A stretch of 8,745 nucleotides of DNA from Oscillospiraceae bacterium (GTDB taxonomy: Bacteria; Bacillota; Clostridia; Oscillospirales; UBA929), in assembly GCA_031289065.1 (NCBI GenBank), contig JAITQI010000166.1, positions 1 to 8,745 of the forward strand. The letters run 5' to 3'. Below, piece after piece: positions 1-5,771 of this stretch (positions within the stretch are counted from its first letter, which is position 1; the number at the start of each line of letters is the position of its first letter). A program made the position numbers and the translations under genes. The notes beneath the pieces were generated by a model. It had not been told where the DNA came from. It saw nothing but the letters and a program-made list of their open reading frames with translations, and searched no databases.

Positions 1-383
1 ACGTCTTTTTCGGCCAGCGTGCCGTACAGGCGGGCCAGCTCGGCGCGGCTACCCTCCTGGTTTTCCCGGGCCGACAGCATCCCCTCGGTCAGTTGGCTGT
101 TTTCCCGCAGCAGCGCCTCGTTCTGCGCCAAAAGCTCATTGACCCGGTCTTGCAGAAGGGGCAGCTGCCGAAGCTGTTCCTCGTCGGCCTCCACCCGCGC
201 CCGCAGGGTGGGGATTTGATTCCGGGCCTCGTCCCGCTCCCGGCGCAGCAGCTCCGCGCCGGCGCGGTGGGCCTCCACCTCGTCGCTGTGCTCCTTGAGC
301 AAGGTCTCCAGATACATAATGACGTCCTGGCGGTTGAAACCGCCCACCGTCGCCGTCTTAAATCGTTTACCGTTGTCCGCCAT
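1..383 (-). CDS. DivIVA-like coiled-coil protein (C-terminus beyond window)
   Basis: Reads on the minus strand from the ATG at 383 and stays open to the left edge, giving 127 residues. The N-terminus has a short basic tail and then VGGFNRQDVIMYLETL (residues 13-28), the pattern of the DivIVA/GpsB-type N-terminal membrane-targeting segment (GY/GF, then D-V-x-x-Y-L-x-x-L). Everything after residue 30 is rich in Glu, Arg, Leu and Gln with heptad-like spacing and almost no aromatic residues, so a long coiled coil is likely. DivIVA-family proteins mark curved membranes and organise division or polar growth in Gram-positives; that role here is inferred from family. AGGGGG lies about 10 nt before the ATG. 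It starts 45 bp after the trxA stop on the same strand, so the two are probably co-transcribed. The exact subfamily cannot be set without the C-terminus. Confidence 0.72.
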   Translation of the reverse strand, partial: MADNGKRFKTATVGGFNRQDVIMYLETLLKEHSDEVEAHRAGAELLRRERDEARNQIPTLRARVEADEEQLRQLPLLQDRVNELLAQNEALLRENSQLTEGMLSARENQEGSRAELARLYGTLAEKD

Positions 384-428
384 AGCCCACGCGCCCCCTG
401 GTATCGTTTTTTGGTGTTTGCCGGGAAA

Positions 429-758
429 TCAGGCTCCCAGAGCCCCTTCGACGGTCTTGCGCAGTTCCTCATAGGTGCGCAGGCCGACCATGCGCTCGGC
501 CTCCCGCCCGTTTTTGAACAGAATCAGCGTGGGGATGCTCATCACCCCGTGGGCGGCGGCCAGGGTTCCGTTTTGATCCACGTCCAGCTTGCCCACCCGC
601 AGGGAGCCGACGAAATCCTCGGCCAGTTGGGCCACCAACGGGGCAATCATGCGGCAGGGCCCGCACCAAGACGCCCAAAAATCCACCAGCACAAGGCCGG
701 GCGCGTCCAGCACGTCGGTCTGAAAGGTCTCCGCCGTAACAGTGATGGGTGTACTCAT
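429..758 (-). CDS. trxA: Thioredoxin
   Basis: A complete 109-residue thioredoxin, the normal length for the family. The redox motif WCGPC is at residues 31-35 within the classic context VDFWASWCGPC, and the cis-proline loop SIPTL has Pro76. Asp26, equivalent to the buried acid that tunes the active-site cysteine, is present. Thioredoxin is a cytoplasmic disulfide reductase normally recycled by NADPH-dependent thioredoxin reductase; no trxB is visible here. The start is supported by AGGAGG at 769-774 (minus strand), 10 nt before the ATG. A promoter lies at 838-866. The TGA stop at 429-431 is followed after 45 bp by the DivIVA-like gene. The N-terminal VTAETFQTDVL matches the usual first strand and helix. 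No anomalies seen. Confidence 0.97.
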   Translation of the reverse strand: MSTPITVTAETFQTDVLDAPGLVLVDFWASWCGPCRMIAPLVAQLAEDFVGSLRVGKLDVDQNGTLAAAHGVMSIPTLILFKNGREAERMVGLRTYEELRKTVEGALGA

Positions 759-837
759 TGTGTGTTCGCCTCCTAAAGTGAAGATACGCCGCGCCCCGCC
801 GAGATATGTCCCCGGCGGAATCGCTTAAAGCAGTTGC

Positions 838-866
838 ATTGTATCACAGCGTCGGCGAAAAGGCAA
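838..866 (-). promoter_or_regulatory. Sigma-A promoter for trxA
   Basis: On the minus strand, TTGCCT (861-866) is separated by 17 nt from TACAAT (838-843), and the -10 box is preceded by TG plus one base (extended -10). It faces trxA, leaving a leader of roughly 70 nt before the ATG at 758. That leader contains a short CCGCCG/CGGCGG inverted repeat (796-801 and 813-818). Read by eye only. Confidence 0.65.
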
Positions 867-932
867 ACCCCCGTAAAATTTTTCCGGTTTTGCCGCCGCC
901 GAAAAATATGGCAAAAAATCCGGCCGAATCGC

Positions 933-971
933 AAAAAAAAGATTGACCTACCCGCGAGGATGTGGTATAGT
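933..971 (+). promoter_or_regulatory. Sigma-A promoter with upstream A-tract for rpmG-secE-nusG
   Basis: TTGACC (943-948), a 17-nt spacer and TATAGT (966-971) with a TG at 963-964 form an extended -10 promoter. An A8 tract at 933-940 sits directly upstream of the -35 box, with further A-tracts at 913-918 and 902-906, resembling an UP element. Transcription would begin near 977-979, leaving a GC-rich leader of about 120 nt before rpmG. The leader has a small GTGGG/CCCAC inverted repeat around 1024-1040; no known riboswitch was recognised. The strength fits a ribosomal-protein operon. Confidence 0.8.
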
Positions 972-1099
972 ATTCTTGCCTGTAAAAGGGTTCTTTTTTT
1001 GTCGCCTACCGGGCGGCCGTACGGTGGGGCTTGTGCCCACGCGGGGCCCCGTCCGGATTCGAGACGCGGCCCGTGTGAAACCGAGAGGATGTGTAACCC

Positions 1100-1249
1100 A
1101 TGCGTGTAAAAATCACCCTGTCCTGCACCGCGTGCAAGCAGCGCAACTATGACACCATGAAAAACAAAAAGAACGACCCGGATCGCTTGGAAATGAACAA
1201 ATACTGCCGTTTCTGCCGCAAACACACCCTCCACAAAGAGGGCAAGTAA
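1100..1249 (+). CDS. rpmG: Large ribosomal subunit protein bL33
   Basis: A 49-residue protein beginning MRVKITLSCTACKQRNYDT, the typical bL33 N-terminus, and ending in HTLHKEGK. Both zinc-ribbon pairs are intact: C9-x2-C12 and C36-x2-C39. This is therefore the zinc-binding (C+) form and not the cysteine-free paralogue made under zinc limitation. It is a component of the 50S subunit near the E site. GAGAGG at 1083-1088 lies about 11 nt before the ATG. It is the first gene after the 943-971 promoter, and secE begins 53 bp after its TAA. The rpmG-secE-nusG order is standard for Gram-positive bacteria, which supports the call. Confidence 0.96.
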   Translation: MRVKITLSCTACKQRNYDTMKNKKNDPDRLEMNKYCRFCRKHTLHKEGK

Positions 1250-1302
1250 TCAAGACCCCTGTGAGTGAGACCGATTTCCCAATGAAAGGCGGCGTTTTTT
1301 CC

Positions 1303-1596
1303 ATGTCCGATTCCGAAAAGAACAACAAGGGCCTCTCGGCCGACAAGGCCAAAGACTCCTCCCCCAAGAAGGCTCATCGCCCGGTCAAGAAACCCAATCT
1401 GTCCCCCCAGCGCGTGCAGACCTGGTGGCGCGAAATGCGCTCCGAGCTGAAGAAGGTCGTCTGGCCCACCCCCAAGCAGGTGGTCAACAACACGATTATC
1501 GTGGCGGTGGCGGTCGTGGTTATCGGCGCGCTCATCTCGGTGTATGATTTAGGCGCGGGCCAGATGGTCTCCGCTATCATCAGCGCGTTTAAGTAA
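1303..1596 (+). CDS. secE: Preprotein translocase subunit SecE
   Basis: A 97-residue protein with a hydrophilic, Lys/Ser-rich N-terminal tail (residues 1-38), an amphipathic helix containing RSELKKVVWPTPKQV (residues 46-60, the SecE signature with WPT at 54-56), and one membrane segment at about 64-82. SecE clamps SecY in the inner-membrane SecYEG channel. The ATG at 1303 is chosen because AAGGCGG (1286-1292) sits 10 nt upstream. In-frame upstream starts at 1261 (GTG) and 1282 (ATG) have no comparable ribosome binding site and would add 14 or 7 residues. Even with the shorter start the tail is longer than in minimal single-span SecE proteins of about 60 residues. nusG follows after 10 bp. Confidence 0.93.
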   Translation: MSDSEKNNKGLSADKAKDSSPKKAHRPVKKPNLSPQRVQTWWREMRSELKKVVWPTPKQVVNNTIIVAVAVVVIGALISVYDLGAGQMVSAIISAFK

Positions 1597-1606
1597 GGGG
1601 CGGGAC

Positions 1607-2131
1607 ATGTCTGACAAGGTGAAATGGTACGTGGTACACACTTATTCCGGGTACGAGAACAAGGTGGCCGCGACCATTGAAAAAGCAGTGGAAAACCGCA
1701 AGCTGCACGACCTGATCCACGAAGTCAACGTGCCGGTGGAAGAGGTCACAGAGGTGACGGACTCCAAGCGCAAGACGGTGGAGCGCAAAGTCTTCCCGGG
1801 CTATGTGCTGGTCAAAATGGTCATGACCGACGAGAGCTGGCACGTGGTGCGCAATACACGGGGCGTGACAGGCTTTGTCGGCCCCGGCTCCAAACCGGTG
1901 CCCCTGACCGACCAGGAGGTCGCCGCCCTGGGCGTGGAAAAACATGAGATCATCCTCAATTACGCCGTCGGCGACAACGTGAAAATCGTGGACGGCCCCC
2001 TGGAGAGCTTCATCGGCCTGGTGGAGGAGATCGCCCCGGACAAAAACCGCGTCCGGGTAACCGTCTCCATGTTCGGTCGCGAAACCCCGGTAGAGCTGGA
2101 GCTCGACCAAGTAGAACCGGTCATGCCGTAG
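1607..2131 (+). CDS. nusG: Transcription termination/antitermination factor NusG
   Basis: A 174-residue protein of normal NusG length. The N-terminal NGN domain spans about residues 5-108 with KWYVVHTYSGYENKV at the start and the conserved FPGYVLVKM at 63-71. The C-terminal KOW domain spans about 118-172, beginning YAVGDNVKIVDGPLESFIG and ending LDQVEP. NusG binds the RNA polymerase clamp and couples elongation to Rho or the ribosome. The AAGGGG overlapping the secE stop (about 1593-1598) supplies the ribosome binding site, and the 10-bp gap to secE indicates translational coupling. Its TAG stop (2129-2131) is followed nine bases later by an AT-rich hairpin element that separates it from rplK. 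Confidence 0.98.
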   Translation: MSDKVKWYVVHTYSGYENKVAATIEKAVENRKLHDLIHEVNVPVEEVTEVTDSKRKTVERKVFPGYVLVKMVMTDESWHVVRNTRGVTGFVGPGSKPVPLTDQEVAALGVEKHEIILNYAVGDNVKIVDGPLESFIGLVEEIAPDKNRVRVTVSMFGRETPVELELDQVEPVMP

Positions 2132-2139
2132 GCAATAGC

Positions 2140-2246
2140 AATTAAGAATTAAAAATAAAAAATTGTGGAGCCGCTGCGCGGCAACTGAATGTATCGCGCA
2201 TAGCGCGATTCCGAAATTTTTAATTATTCATTTTTAATTCTCAATT
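2140..2246. repeat. MITE-like hairpin element, copy 1
   Basis: An AT-rich element of about 107 bp between nusG and rplK. Its ends are imperfect inverted repeats (left AATTAAGAATTAAAAATAA at 2140-2158, right end at 2216-2246). Between them lie two perfect GC-rich hairpins: GCCGC-TGC-GCGGC (2170-2182) and ATCGCGC-ATA-GCGCGAT (2193-2209). A second copy with the same design is at 3555-3675. There is no coding capacity, so any movement would need a transposase in trans. It could also fold into a long structured RNA in the operon mRNA. The left arm is shorter than the right, suggesting a small internal deletion. The family name is not known to me. Confidence 0.8.
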
Positions 2247-2261
2247 AAAAAGAGAGTGGGA

Positions 2262-2277
2262 GGGGCGACTCCGCCCC
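2262..2277 (+). other. Small hairpin in rplK leader
   Basis: GGGGCG-ACTC-CGCCCC forms a 6-bp perfect stem with a 4-nt loop, 47 bases before rplK. No U-run follows, so it is not a terminator. L1 is known to repress L11-L1 translation by binding a leader RNA; I could not match that binding site here, so any regulatory role is speculative. Confidence 0.3.
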
Positions 2278-2323
2278 GTGGTTATAAAGCCGCACCACAT
2301 TTGAAAACAGGAGGAAAACCATT

Positions 2324-2749
2324 ATGGCGCAGAAAGTTGTCGGCTATGTCAAGCTGCAAATTCCCGCGGGCAAAGCGACGCCCGCCCCGCCGGTCGGCCC
2401 CGCCCTGGGTCAGCACGGCGTCAACATCATGGGCTTCACCAAGGAGTTCAACGAGCGTACGAAAAACGACATCGGCCTGATCATTCCGGTGGTCATTACG
2501 GTGTACGGCGACCGCTCCTTCTCCTTCATCACCAAGACCCCGCCCGCGCCGGTGCTCATCAAGAAGGCCTGCAAAATCGAGTCCGGTTCGGCCACCCCCC
2601 AGTCCGACAAGGTGGCCACCCTCTCCAAAGAGGATCTGCGCAAAATCGCCGAGACAAAGATGCCCGACCTCAACGCCGCCAGCGTCGAAGCGGCCATGAG
2701 CATGGTAGCCGGCACCGCCCGCAGCATGGGCGTGCTGGTCGAAGCGTAA
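2324..2749 (+). CDS. rplK: Large ribosomal subunit protein uL11
   Basis: A 141-residue protein, the standard L11 length. The N-terminal domain carries PAGKATPAPPVGPALGQHGV (residues 14-33), the proline-rich hinge and signature. The C-terminal rRNA-binding domain covers about 72-141 and ends GTARSMGVLVEA. L11 binds 23S rRNA at the GTPase-associated centre with L10/L12 and takes part in stringent-response sensing. AGGAGG at 2309-2314 lies 9 nt before the ATG. rplA begins 15 bp after its stop, the conserved arrangement. An AT-rich hairpin element separates it from nusG. No separate promoter matching consensus was found in 2247-2323, so it probably depends on read-through from the rpmG promoter. 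Confidence 0.98.
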   Translation: MAQKVVGYVKLQIPAGKATPAPPVGPALGQHGVNIMGFTKEFNERTKNDIGLIIPVVITVYGDRSFSFITKTPPAPVLIKKACKIESGSATPQSDKVATLSKEDLRKIAETKMPDLNAASVEAAMSMVAGTARSMGVLVEA

Positions 2750-2764
2750 GGGGGGCGGACAGAT

Positions 2765-3457
2765 ATGTTTAGAGGGAAAAAGTACAAGGACAGCGCCAAA
2801 CTGGTGGAACGCGCCCGCCAATATGAGCCGGAAGAGGCGCTTGGCCTGGTGATCAAGACGGCCAAGGCCAAATTTGACGAAACCGTGGAAATCCACATCA
2901 AGCTGGGCGTCGATTCCCGTCACGCCGACCAGCAGGTGCGCGGCTCCATCGTCCTGCCCCACGGCACCGGCAAGACCCAGCGCGTGCTGGTCTTCGCCAA
3001 GGGCGACAAGGCCAAGGAAGCCGAAGCCGCCGGGGCCGAATACGTCGGCGCGGAGGACATGGTCGCCAAGATCCAAAACGAAAACTTCTTCGACTACGAG
3101 GTCATCGTGGCCACCCCCGATATGATGGGTTTGGTGGGCCGCCTGGGTAAAATCCTCGGCCCCAAGGGCCTCATGCCGAACCCCAAAGCCGGTACCGTCA
3201 CCGCCGACGTCACCCGCGCCATCAACGACATCAAGGCCGGTAAGGTCGAGTACCGCTTGGATAAGACAAACATCATCCACTGCCCCCTGGGCAAGGTTTC
3301 CTTCGGCCCGGGAAAGCTGGAGGAAAACTTCTCCGCGCTGGTGGGCGCCGTGGTCAAAGCCCGCCCCGCCGCCGCCAAGGGCCAGTTTGTCCGCTCCTGC
3401 GTCGTCGCCGCCACCATGGGCCCCGGCGTCAAGGTCAGCACGAATAAATTTGTGTAA
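2765..3457 (+). CDS. rplA: Large ribosomal subunit protein uL1
   Basis: A 230-residue protein, the usual L1 length. The most conserved stretch, LGKILGPKGLMPNPKAGTVT (residues 127-146), is intact, as is the C-terminal TMGPGVKV (217-224). The N-terminus FRGKKYKDS is typical. L1 builds the mobile L1 stalk on 23S rRNA that moves deacylated tRNA, and in many bacteria it represses its own rplK-rplA mRNA. A purine-rich GGGGGGCGGA stretch just before the ATG provides the ribosome binding site. A terminator starts 13 bp after the stop. rplJ and rplL, which usually come next, are absent. Confidence 0.98.
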   Translation: MFRGKKYKDSAKLVERARQYEPEEALGLVIKTAKAKFDETVEIHIKLGVDSRHADQQVRGSIVLPHGTGKTQRVLVFAKGDKAKEAEAAGAEYVGAEDMVAKIQNENFFDYEVIVATPDMMGLVGRLGKILGPKGLMPNPKAGTVTADVTRAINDIKAGKVEYRLDKTNIIHCPLGKVSFGPGKLEENFSALVGAVVKARPAAAKGQFVRSCVVAATMGPGVKVSTNKFV

Positions 3458-3470
3458 ATGCAAAACGGTC

Positions 3471-3525
3471 AAAAGCCGGAGCCGTTGCGGACGCGCTTGC
3501 GCGTTCGCGGCGTCTCCGGCTTTTT
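3471..3525 (+). terminator. Rho-independent terminator after rplA
   Basis: The 11-bp perfect stem AAAAGCCGGAG (3471-3481) and CTCCGGCTTTT (3514-3524) ends in a T5 run (3521-3525). The 32-nt loop holds its own hairpin, about GCGGACGC-GCTT-GCGTTCGC (3487-3506, one G-T pair), giving a bulged, double-decked structure. It ends the ribosomal operon after rplA. Confidence 0.88.
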
Positions 3526-3554
3526 GCTGGCCAAAGAGGAGAGATGCGAAGGGC

Positions 3555-3675
3555 AATTAAAAATTAAGAATGAAAAATTAAAAATTGTTGAGCCGCTACG
3601 CGGCGAATTTAATATTCAATCATCGCGCACAGCGCGATACCACAATTTTTAATTCTTCATTTTTAATTCTTAATT
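3555..3675. repeat. MITE-like hairpin element, copy 2
   Basis: A 121-bp AT-rich element with 34-bp terminal inverted repeats (3555-3588 and 3642-3675) that match at 31 of 34 positions by my alignment. The core holds two perfect GC-rich hairpins, GCCGC-TAC-GCGGC (3592-3604) and ATCGCGC-ACA-GCGCGAT (3622-3638). Both stems are identical to those of copy 1 (2140-2246) while the loop bases differ (TGC to TAC, ATA to ACA). It lies in the same orientation as copy 1, between the rplA terminator and a long palindrome. It is non-coding. Confidence 0.85.
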
Positions 3676-3724
3676 CGAAATCGCTGCTCCCTTTTTTATT
3701 TTAAAAAAGGGAGCAGCGATTTCG
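3676..3724. repeat. 23-bp perfect palindrome with 3-nt loop
   Basis: Arms 3676-3698 and 3702-3724 are exact reverse complements around a TTT loop. The outer part is GC-containing (CGAAATCGCTGCTCCC) and the inner part is T6A facing TA6. A usual terminator has the GC stem inside and the T-run outside; here the order is reversed, and no T-run follows the right arm. It abuts the end of the second hairpin element without a gap and lies 46 bases before the sigma factor start. It may insulate the sigma operon, be an RNase III target, or be a mobile-element scar. Confidence 0.85.
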
Positions 3725-3769
3725 CCCGCTCAATCGTATTACAAGTGAAACGGAAAGGAGGGCGGGTCA

Positions 3770-4267
3770 ATGGCAAAAACTTTGTTGCGTACGAACAAAG
3801 AGATCACGGAAATTTACGAGCGCCATGTCAAGACCGTTTACCGCGTCTGTTTCCCATATATGAAAAGCGCCGCCGATACCGAGGACGCCGTGCAAAACAC
3901 CTTCCTCAACCTGATGAGAAGCGCGCCCGCGTTTGAGAACGAAGAGCACGAGAAGGCGTGGCTGATCCGAACCGCGGCAAATTTGTGCAAGGACAGCCTG
4001 CGGAATCGGTGGCGCAAGCATGAGGATCTGGCGGACTATCAACACCTGCAAAGCCGCGAGAATCTTGACGTTGACGAGACATTGGGCGCGGTGATGGCCC
4101 TGCCCGACAAGTACAAGTCCGTGGTGTATCTTCACTACTACGAGGGATACACCTGCGTTGAAATCGCCAAAATCCTGGGCAAACCGCAGTCCACCGTTCG
4201 CGTCCACCTGTTTGAGGCGCGAAATATCCTCAGAGAAAGGTTAGGCGGTGACTTCGATGAAAAATAA
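3770..4267 (+). CDS. ECF-type RNA polymerase sigma factor
   Basis: A 165-residue protein of normal size for sigma-70 group IV. Region 2 covers about residues 13-81: the core-binding helix DTEDAVQNTFLNLM (37-50) and the -10 recognition part EKAWLIRTAANLCKDSLRNR (61-80). Region 4 covers about 103-158, with LPDKYKSVVYLHYYEGYTC and a helix-turn-helix IAKILGKPQSTVRVHLFEAR (132-151). There is no region 1 or 3. It would redirect RNA polymerase to a stress or envelope regulon. AAAGGAGG at 3754-3761 lies 8 nt before the ATG. The downstream gene overlaps its stop by 11 nt, so they are translationally coupled; that partner is a likely membrane-bound regulator. No clear sigma-A or ECF promoter could be found in the short space after the palindrome. 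Confidence 0.93.
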   Translation: MAKTLLRTNKEITEIYERHVKTVYRVCFPYMKSAADTEDAVQNTFLNLMRSAPAFENEEHEKAWLIRTAANLCKDSLRNRWRKHEDLADYQHLQSRENLDVDETLGAVMALPDKYKSVVYLHYYEGYTCVEIAKILGKPQSTVRVHLFEARNILRERLGGDFDEK

Positions 4268-5564
4268 GCGAATCTCCGATTCTTGGGAAAAGATAGCACC
4301 CACCGAAATGGTGCAAGCGCGTATGCTTGAGAATATTCTCGCCCGCCATGCAGCGAGCGAGAACCAGAAAGAGAAGGTGCCCGCGATGAAAAGAACAGCC
4401 CCTTGGAAGTTATGGATTCCCGCCGCCGCCTGCTTGGCGCTGGCGCTGGCGATCACCGTTCCGCTGCTTACCGCCAACGATGGCGGCGGCGATTTTGACC
4501 TCGCCCGGTCGGACGACGCGCTCAAGGTGAGCTATGTCAATAAAGTCCCCGGCGGCCGACCGGCGGCCGTGCTCACCTCGCTGACCGAGTTCGCCCTCTT
4601 CAATCAGTACGACACGGATATTTTCAGCGGAACCATCAAGGAGGTTCGGAATATTCGCGCCAGTTACAACGGCGCGGACGATTACCGTGCGATTGCCCAA
4701 ATCGAGGTCGGAACCGTTTACCGGGGGAACCTCGCCGCCGGAGAGGTCGTTTCCACGCTGCTGCCCGGCCCGGTTTCGGCCGATACGGGGACGGAGGACA
4801 CCGACGTTACCTCGCGGTTCGCGGCGGGTACCACCGGCATCTTTATGCCGCTCAAGTATGACGAAACCTCCTTCGCGGAGCAAAACGGCGTCAAGCTGTG
4901 TCTGCTCGACCTGGCGGCGTATGGGTTTATGGACGGAGAGCGGTTCGCGTTCCTTGAAACCGAGGACGAGCTGGTCTTCAACCGCGCAGCCTATCCCGCC
5001 CTTGACGGCGCCCGCTCGCTGGAGGACGTCGCGCAATATGTGCAAGCCATGGCGCGGCATTACGTCAGCATAGACGTCACCCGCCTGGATTTCGCCTCGG
5101 ACGACTACCTGATTTTCCACGACGCCGCGGGGCTGTTCGTCTACGATTTGAACCGGCGGCAAATGATACGGGCGCTGGATTTGGAACCCATCTACTGCAA
5201 CAATCCGGACTTGTGCGATGTGTCTGTCAGCCCGGACGGCGGGACGGTGATACTGCGCCCCCGGTTTGACCTGGAGCTGTGGCGGCTGGAAGAGGATCCG
5301 TCCCTCCCCGTCGGCGATACGATGTTCGTCTACACGGTGGCGGACGACACCGTCTCCCGGGCCGACTATACCGAAATGGAGAACCCCTTTGACCGCCTGG
5401 TCTGGACAGCCGACGTCCTGGGCGGCTATGACAAGGTCGGCTATCACAGCTTCAAGTCCGTCAGCTTTGACGACGGCACGTTCGGCTGGCTGCTCACGGA
5501 CGATATGACCATGGGCACCCTGAAATACGAGCGCGGCGACGAGAGTTACATCCTGTTCCAGTAA
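4257..5564 (+). CDS. Putative membrane anti-sigma/sensor protein with extracytoplasmic propeller-like domain
   Basis: A 435-residue single-pass membrane protein. Residues 1-50 are cytoplasmic and charged, with SWEKIAPTEMVQARMLENIL (9-28), where a sigma-binding helix would sit. A membrane segment follows at about 52-72 (LWIPAAACLALALAITVPLL). Outside, a first module (about 105-215) includes IFSGTIKEVRNI and the later GTVYRGNLAAGEVV, resembling small beta-barrel modules. A second (about 270-435) has GLFVYDLNRRQMIRALDLEP and CDVSVSPDGGTVIL, typical of one WD40-like/TolB propeller blade. No HxxxCxxC zinc anti-sigma motif is seen. The ATG at 4257 follows AGGCGG by 8 nt; an upstream GTG at 4248 is possible. 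Coupling to the sigma gene is the main argument for an anti-sigma role, which is inference. A terminator follows. Confidence 0.7.
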   Translation: MKNKRISDSWEKIAPTEMVQARMLENILARHAASENQKEKVPAMKRTAPWKLWIPAAACLALALAITVPLLTANDGGGDFDLARSDDALKVSYVNKVPGGRPAAVLTSLTEFALFNQYDTDIFSGTIKEVRNIRASYNGADDYRAIAQIEVGTVYRGNLAAGEVVSTLLPGPVSADTGTEDTDVTSRFAAGTTGIFMPLKYDETSFAEQNGVKLCLLDLAAYGFMDGERFAFLETEDELVFNRAAYPALDGARSLEDVAQYVQAMARHYVSIDVTRLDFASDDYLIFHDAAGLFVYDLNRRQMIRALDLEPIYCNNPDLCDVSVSPDGGTVILRPRFDLELWRLEEDPSLPVGDTMFVYTVADDTVSRADYTEMENPFDRLVWTADVLGGYDKVGYHSFKSVSFDDGTFGWLLTDDMTMGTLKYERGDESYILFQ

Positions 5565-5690
5565 ATCGCGGAACAGCGGGAATTCATAGTCGAACAGGCC
5601 CGCCTCTACTTCCGGCACAATCGAAACAAGGAACCCACCGGGGGATAGACCGCTCCACCCCCACCGCAACCGCTTTTGAAGACACAGGCA
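5565..5690 (+). other. Gene-free stretch after the sensor gene, with in-frame open extension
   Basis: No gene is supported. Directly after the sensor TAA, the same frame stays open for 27 codons to a TAG at 5646-5648 and reads like protein (AEQREFIVEQARLYFRHNRN). There is no start codon or ribosome binding site. It may be a remnant of a longer C-terminus or chance. Confidence 0.3.
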
Positions 5691-5730
5691 AAGCGTGTCC
5701 CCCACACCGCGTGAGGGGGACACGCTTTTT
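5691..5730 (+). terminator. Rho-independent terminator of the sigma/sensor operon
   Basis: A 13-bp perfect stem, AAGCGTGTCCCCC (5691-5703) with GGGGGACACGCTT (5715-5727), an 11-nt loop that can add a CAC/GTG pairing, and a T5 run (5726-5730). The 126 bases between the sensor stop codon and this stem hold no recognisable gene. Confidence 0.92.
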
Positions 5731-5771
5731 CATTTTTAATTTGTCCCACATCCGCCCCCCAAAGGAAAAAA

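Noticed and set aside
93..776. A 227-codon plus-strand frame opposite trxA
   Set aside because: trxA has the WCGPC motif, promoter and ribosome binding site on the other strand; this frame is its reverse shadow.
1008..1099. Possible tRNA or riboswitch in the rpmG leader (TTCGAGAC resembles a T-loop)
   Set aside because: The flanking bases do not form a T-arm or acceptor stem, and no known riboswitch core was recognised; it appears to be only a GC-rich leader.
2282..3556. A 424-codon minus-strand frame opposite rplK and rplA
   Set aside because: It is an antisense shadow of two certain ribosomal genes, rich in Gly, His and Asp, with no motif.
3458..3652. A 64-codon plus-strand frame after rplA
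   Set aside because: It runs through the terminator hairpin and into the AT-rich hairpin element, has no ribosome binding site, and does not resemble rplJ or any protein.
4410..5723. A 437-codon minus-strand frame opposite the sensor gene
   Set aside because: It mirrors the sensor coding sequence and also crosses the operon terminator. It has no ribosome binding site or recognisable motif, while the plus-strand protein has a membrane span and propeller signature.
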